Part shown: positions 5,683 to 6,723 of the stretch, piece after piece
Layout: each line of letters starts with the position of its first letter
How positions within the stretch are numbered: the first letter of the stretch is position 1
Notes under the pieces: model-generated
The model's input: only the letters and a program-made list of their open reading frames with translations
Databases searched by the model: none
Told to the model about the DNA's origin: nothing
Made by a program: the position numbers and the translations under genes
Assembly (NCBI GenBank): GCA_003557605.1
Contig: PWNW01000325.1
Coordinates: 1 to 6,723 of the forward strand
DNA from: Spirochaetaceae bacterium
Lineage (GTDB): Bacteria > Spirochaetota > Spirochaetia > PWKH01
Length of the DNA stretch: 6,723 nucleotides
Direction: 5' to 3'

Positions 5683-6441
5683 ATGGACCAGGAAGAGCGG
5701 AAAAAATTTATTCTCCAGAAGCTTGAGAAGCATGAAAAGGTAAGCCTCCGGGAGCTTTCAAATCGGTTCAACGTATCGGAGATGACCGTGCGCAGGGACT
5801 TCAATGAACTGGAGCGGCGGGGACTGCTGATCAGAAAATACGGGGGAGCGGTAAAGACAGAGGCGGCAGAAAGCATGTTCAGCTTCAACCGCAGAGTGGA
5901 GACCAGCGGACTGCAGAAGCAGAAGATCTGCAGGGCCGCAGTTCCCTTCATTGAAGACGGGGACATCATCTTCATTGACTGCGGCACCACCCTCTACCGC
6001 CTTGCCGGACTGGTCAAGCACCGGCGCATCCGGGTAATCACCAACTCGCTTCCCGTGGTCTCGGAACTGATGACAAGCCCCGCAATCAAGCTGACCTTTA
6101 TCGGGGGAGATATTGATGCGGACAGGAAGGCCTCCTACGGACAGATCGCAGAACGTACCATCAGGGAATTCTCCGCCGACAAGGCCTTCCTGGGAGCTGA
6201 CGGGATATCACTGAACCATGGGCTGAGCTCATATGATGAAAAGGAAGCGATGATCACCAAGACCATGGCAGAGCAGTCAGCCTCGGTCTTTCTGCTCTGC
6301 GATTCTTCGAAGATAGAAAAGGATTCCTATTTCCGGTTTGCACCGGTGGACATCATACACTACCTGATCACCGATGCAATGCAGCAGCCTGAACTGATAG
6401 AACCGTACCGTACGAAGGGAATCACCATTGTCACAGGATAG
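5683..6441 (+). CDS. DeoR-family transcriptional repressor
   Basis: A 252-residue regulator matching the usual length and layout of DeoR-family repressors of sugar operons. The N-terminal winged helix-turn-helix covers about 5-57: ERKKFILQKL, then VSLRELSNRFNVSEMTVRRD (20-39), the recognition segment, and the wing RKYGGAV (51-57). The C-terminal phosphosugar-binding domain (about 80-230) carries DCGTT (99-103), TNS (120-122), GGDID (141-145), GADGI (171-175) and KEAMITK (187-193). In known relatives a phosphorylated sugar intermediate releases the repressor from DNA; a product of the upstream kinase would be a natural ligand here, though that is inferred. The gene is third in the operon, so it probably controls its own expression. 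The TGATAGA repeats near 2751 are a candidate operator. Confidence 0.93.
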   Translation: MDQEERKKFILQKLEKHEKVSLRELSNRFNVSEMTVRRDFNELERRGLLIRKYGGAVKTEAAESMFSFNRRVETSGLQKQKICRAAVPFIEDGDIIFIDCGTTLYRLAGLVKHRRIRVITNSLPVVSELMTSPAIKLTFIGGDIDADRKASYGQIAERTIREFSADKAFLGADGISLNHGLSSYDEKEAMITKTMAEQSASVFLLCDSSKIEKDSYFRFAPVDIIHYLITDAMQQPELIEPYRTKGITIVTG

Positions 6442-6448
6442 AAGGAGG
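6442..6448 (+). promoter_or_regulatory. Strong ribosome binding site of the reductase-like gene
   Basis: AAGGAGG starts just after the DeoR stop codon and lies 5 nt before the ATG at 6454. This supports that start over the ATG four codons further in. Confidence 0.85.
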
Positions 6449-6453
6449 CAGCT

Positions 6454-6723
6454 ATGATAGAGACCATGCAGTTCGGCAGCACCGGCCACACAAGCAGCCG
6501 GACAATTTTCGGCTCCGCAGCACTGTGGAGCGTCTCCCAGCATGAAGCTGACAAAGCCTTTGACCTGCTTGAATCCTACGGAGTGAACCATATCGACACG
6601 GCACGCAGCTACGGGGATGCGGAAGTCCGTATCGGGTCATGGATGCGTCGTCACCGAAGCAGATTCTTTCTCGTCGGTGAGGCTGTGGAACTGCCAGAGA
6701 TCAACATGATCGGTCTGCAGGCG
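6454..6723 (+). CDS. Aldo/keto reductase-like protein (N-terminal 90 residues)
   Basis: The first 90 codons of a gene running off the right edge. It fits the start of the aldo/keto reductase TIM-barrel family: the first-strand region (MQFGSTGHTSSRTIFG, 5-20), then GVNHIDTARSYGDAE (43-57), containing the family's catalytic Asp (D48) and Tyr (Y53). Members normally reduce carbonyls with NADPH. The next landmark, a Lys in a TK pair after a strand such as FFLA, should fall near residue 76, but the sequence reads FFLVGEAVEL (71-80), with E76 in that place. Either the active site is altered and the protein may not be a normal reductase, or this is a divergent branch. The NADPH-binding C-terminus is not in the window. 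The gene begins 12 nt after the DeoR stop and is clearly part of the operon. Family assignment is good; activity is doubtful. Confidence 0.8.
   Translation, partial: MIETMQFGSTGHTSSRTIFGSAALWSVSQHEADKAFDLLESYGVNHIDTARSYGDAEVRIGSWMRRHRSRFFLVGEAVELPEINMIGLQA

Larger units (their letters stand above)
2800..6723 (+). other. Predicted sugar-utilisation operon
   Basis: Kinase, isomerase, DeoR repressor and reductase-like genes lie on one strand with gaps of 11, 19 and 12 bp and no terminator hairpin between them, so they should share a transcript from the promoter near 2749. The operon continues past the right edge, where a transporter or aldolase might be found. None is present in the visible part. 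Confidence 0.85.

Overview
The window comes from a bacterial chromosome of moderate GC. Genes are closely packed with Shine-Dalgarno-type starts. No tRNA, rRNA, CRISPR array, insertion sequence or integrase was seen. A long exported ankyrin-repeat protein beside a sugar-catabolism operon with this codon use would fit a free-living spirochaete, but that placement is a low-confidence inference because no marker gene is present.

Layout. (1) Positions 1-1957, minus strand: the first 652 codons of a secreted ankyrin-repeat protein, with its C-terminus beyond the left edge. It has a clear signal peptide, no cysteine in the visible part, and a higher-order architecture of three successive modules of about 127 residues followed by plain tandem ankyrin repeats. 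(2) Positions 1958-2233: a 276-bp AT-richer leader region holding a 9-bp direct repeat, a 10-bp palindrome and one weak promoter candidate. (3) Positions 2234-2665, minus strand: a small DUF454/YbaN-type membrane protein. (4) Positions 2666-2799: a divergent promoter region with one good sigma70-like promoter on each strand. The minus-strand promoter lies so close to the ATG that the DUF454 transcript is predicted to be leaderless. A 7-bp word, TGATAGA, occurs three times, each at or next to a -10 box. (5) Positions 2800-6723, plus strand: a four-gene operon with gaps of only 11, 19 and 12 bp. It encodes an FGGY carbohydrate kinase, an L-fucose/L-arabinose isomerase-like protein, a DeoR-family repressor and the start of an aldo/keto reductase-like protein that runs off the right edge.

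How the genes may work together. An aldose-ketose isomerase next to an FGGY kinase is the usual core for feeding a pentose or deoxyhexose into metabolism: isomerise, then phosphorylate the ketose. The DeoR protein has a phosphosugar-binding domain and is well placed to repress its own operon until an intermediate builds up. The reductase-like protein could handle an aldehyde or ketose intermediate, but it appears to lack the catalytic lysine of its family. The substrate cannot be named from sequence: the kinase lacks the XylB-type substrate motif, the isomerase is much shorter than classical FucI, and no transporter or aldolase lies in the window. The most distinctive features are the modular ankyrin protein, the apparently lysine-less reductase homologue, and the divergent control region with the predicted leaderless membrane gene.
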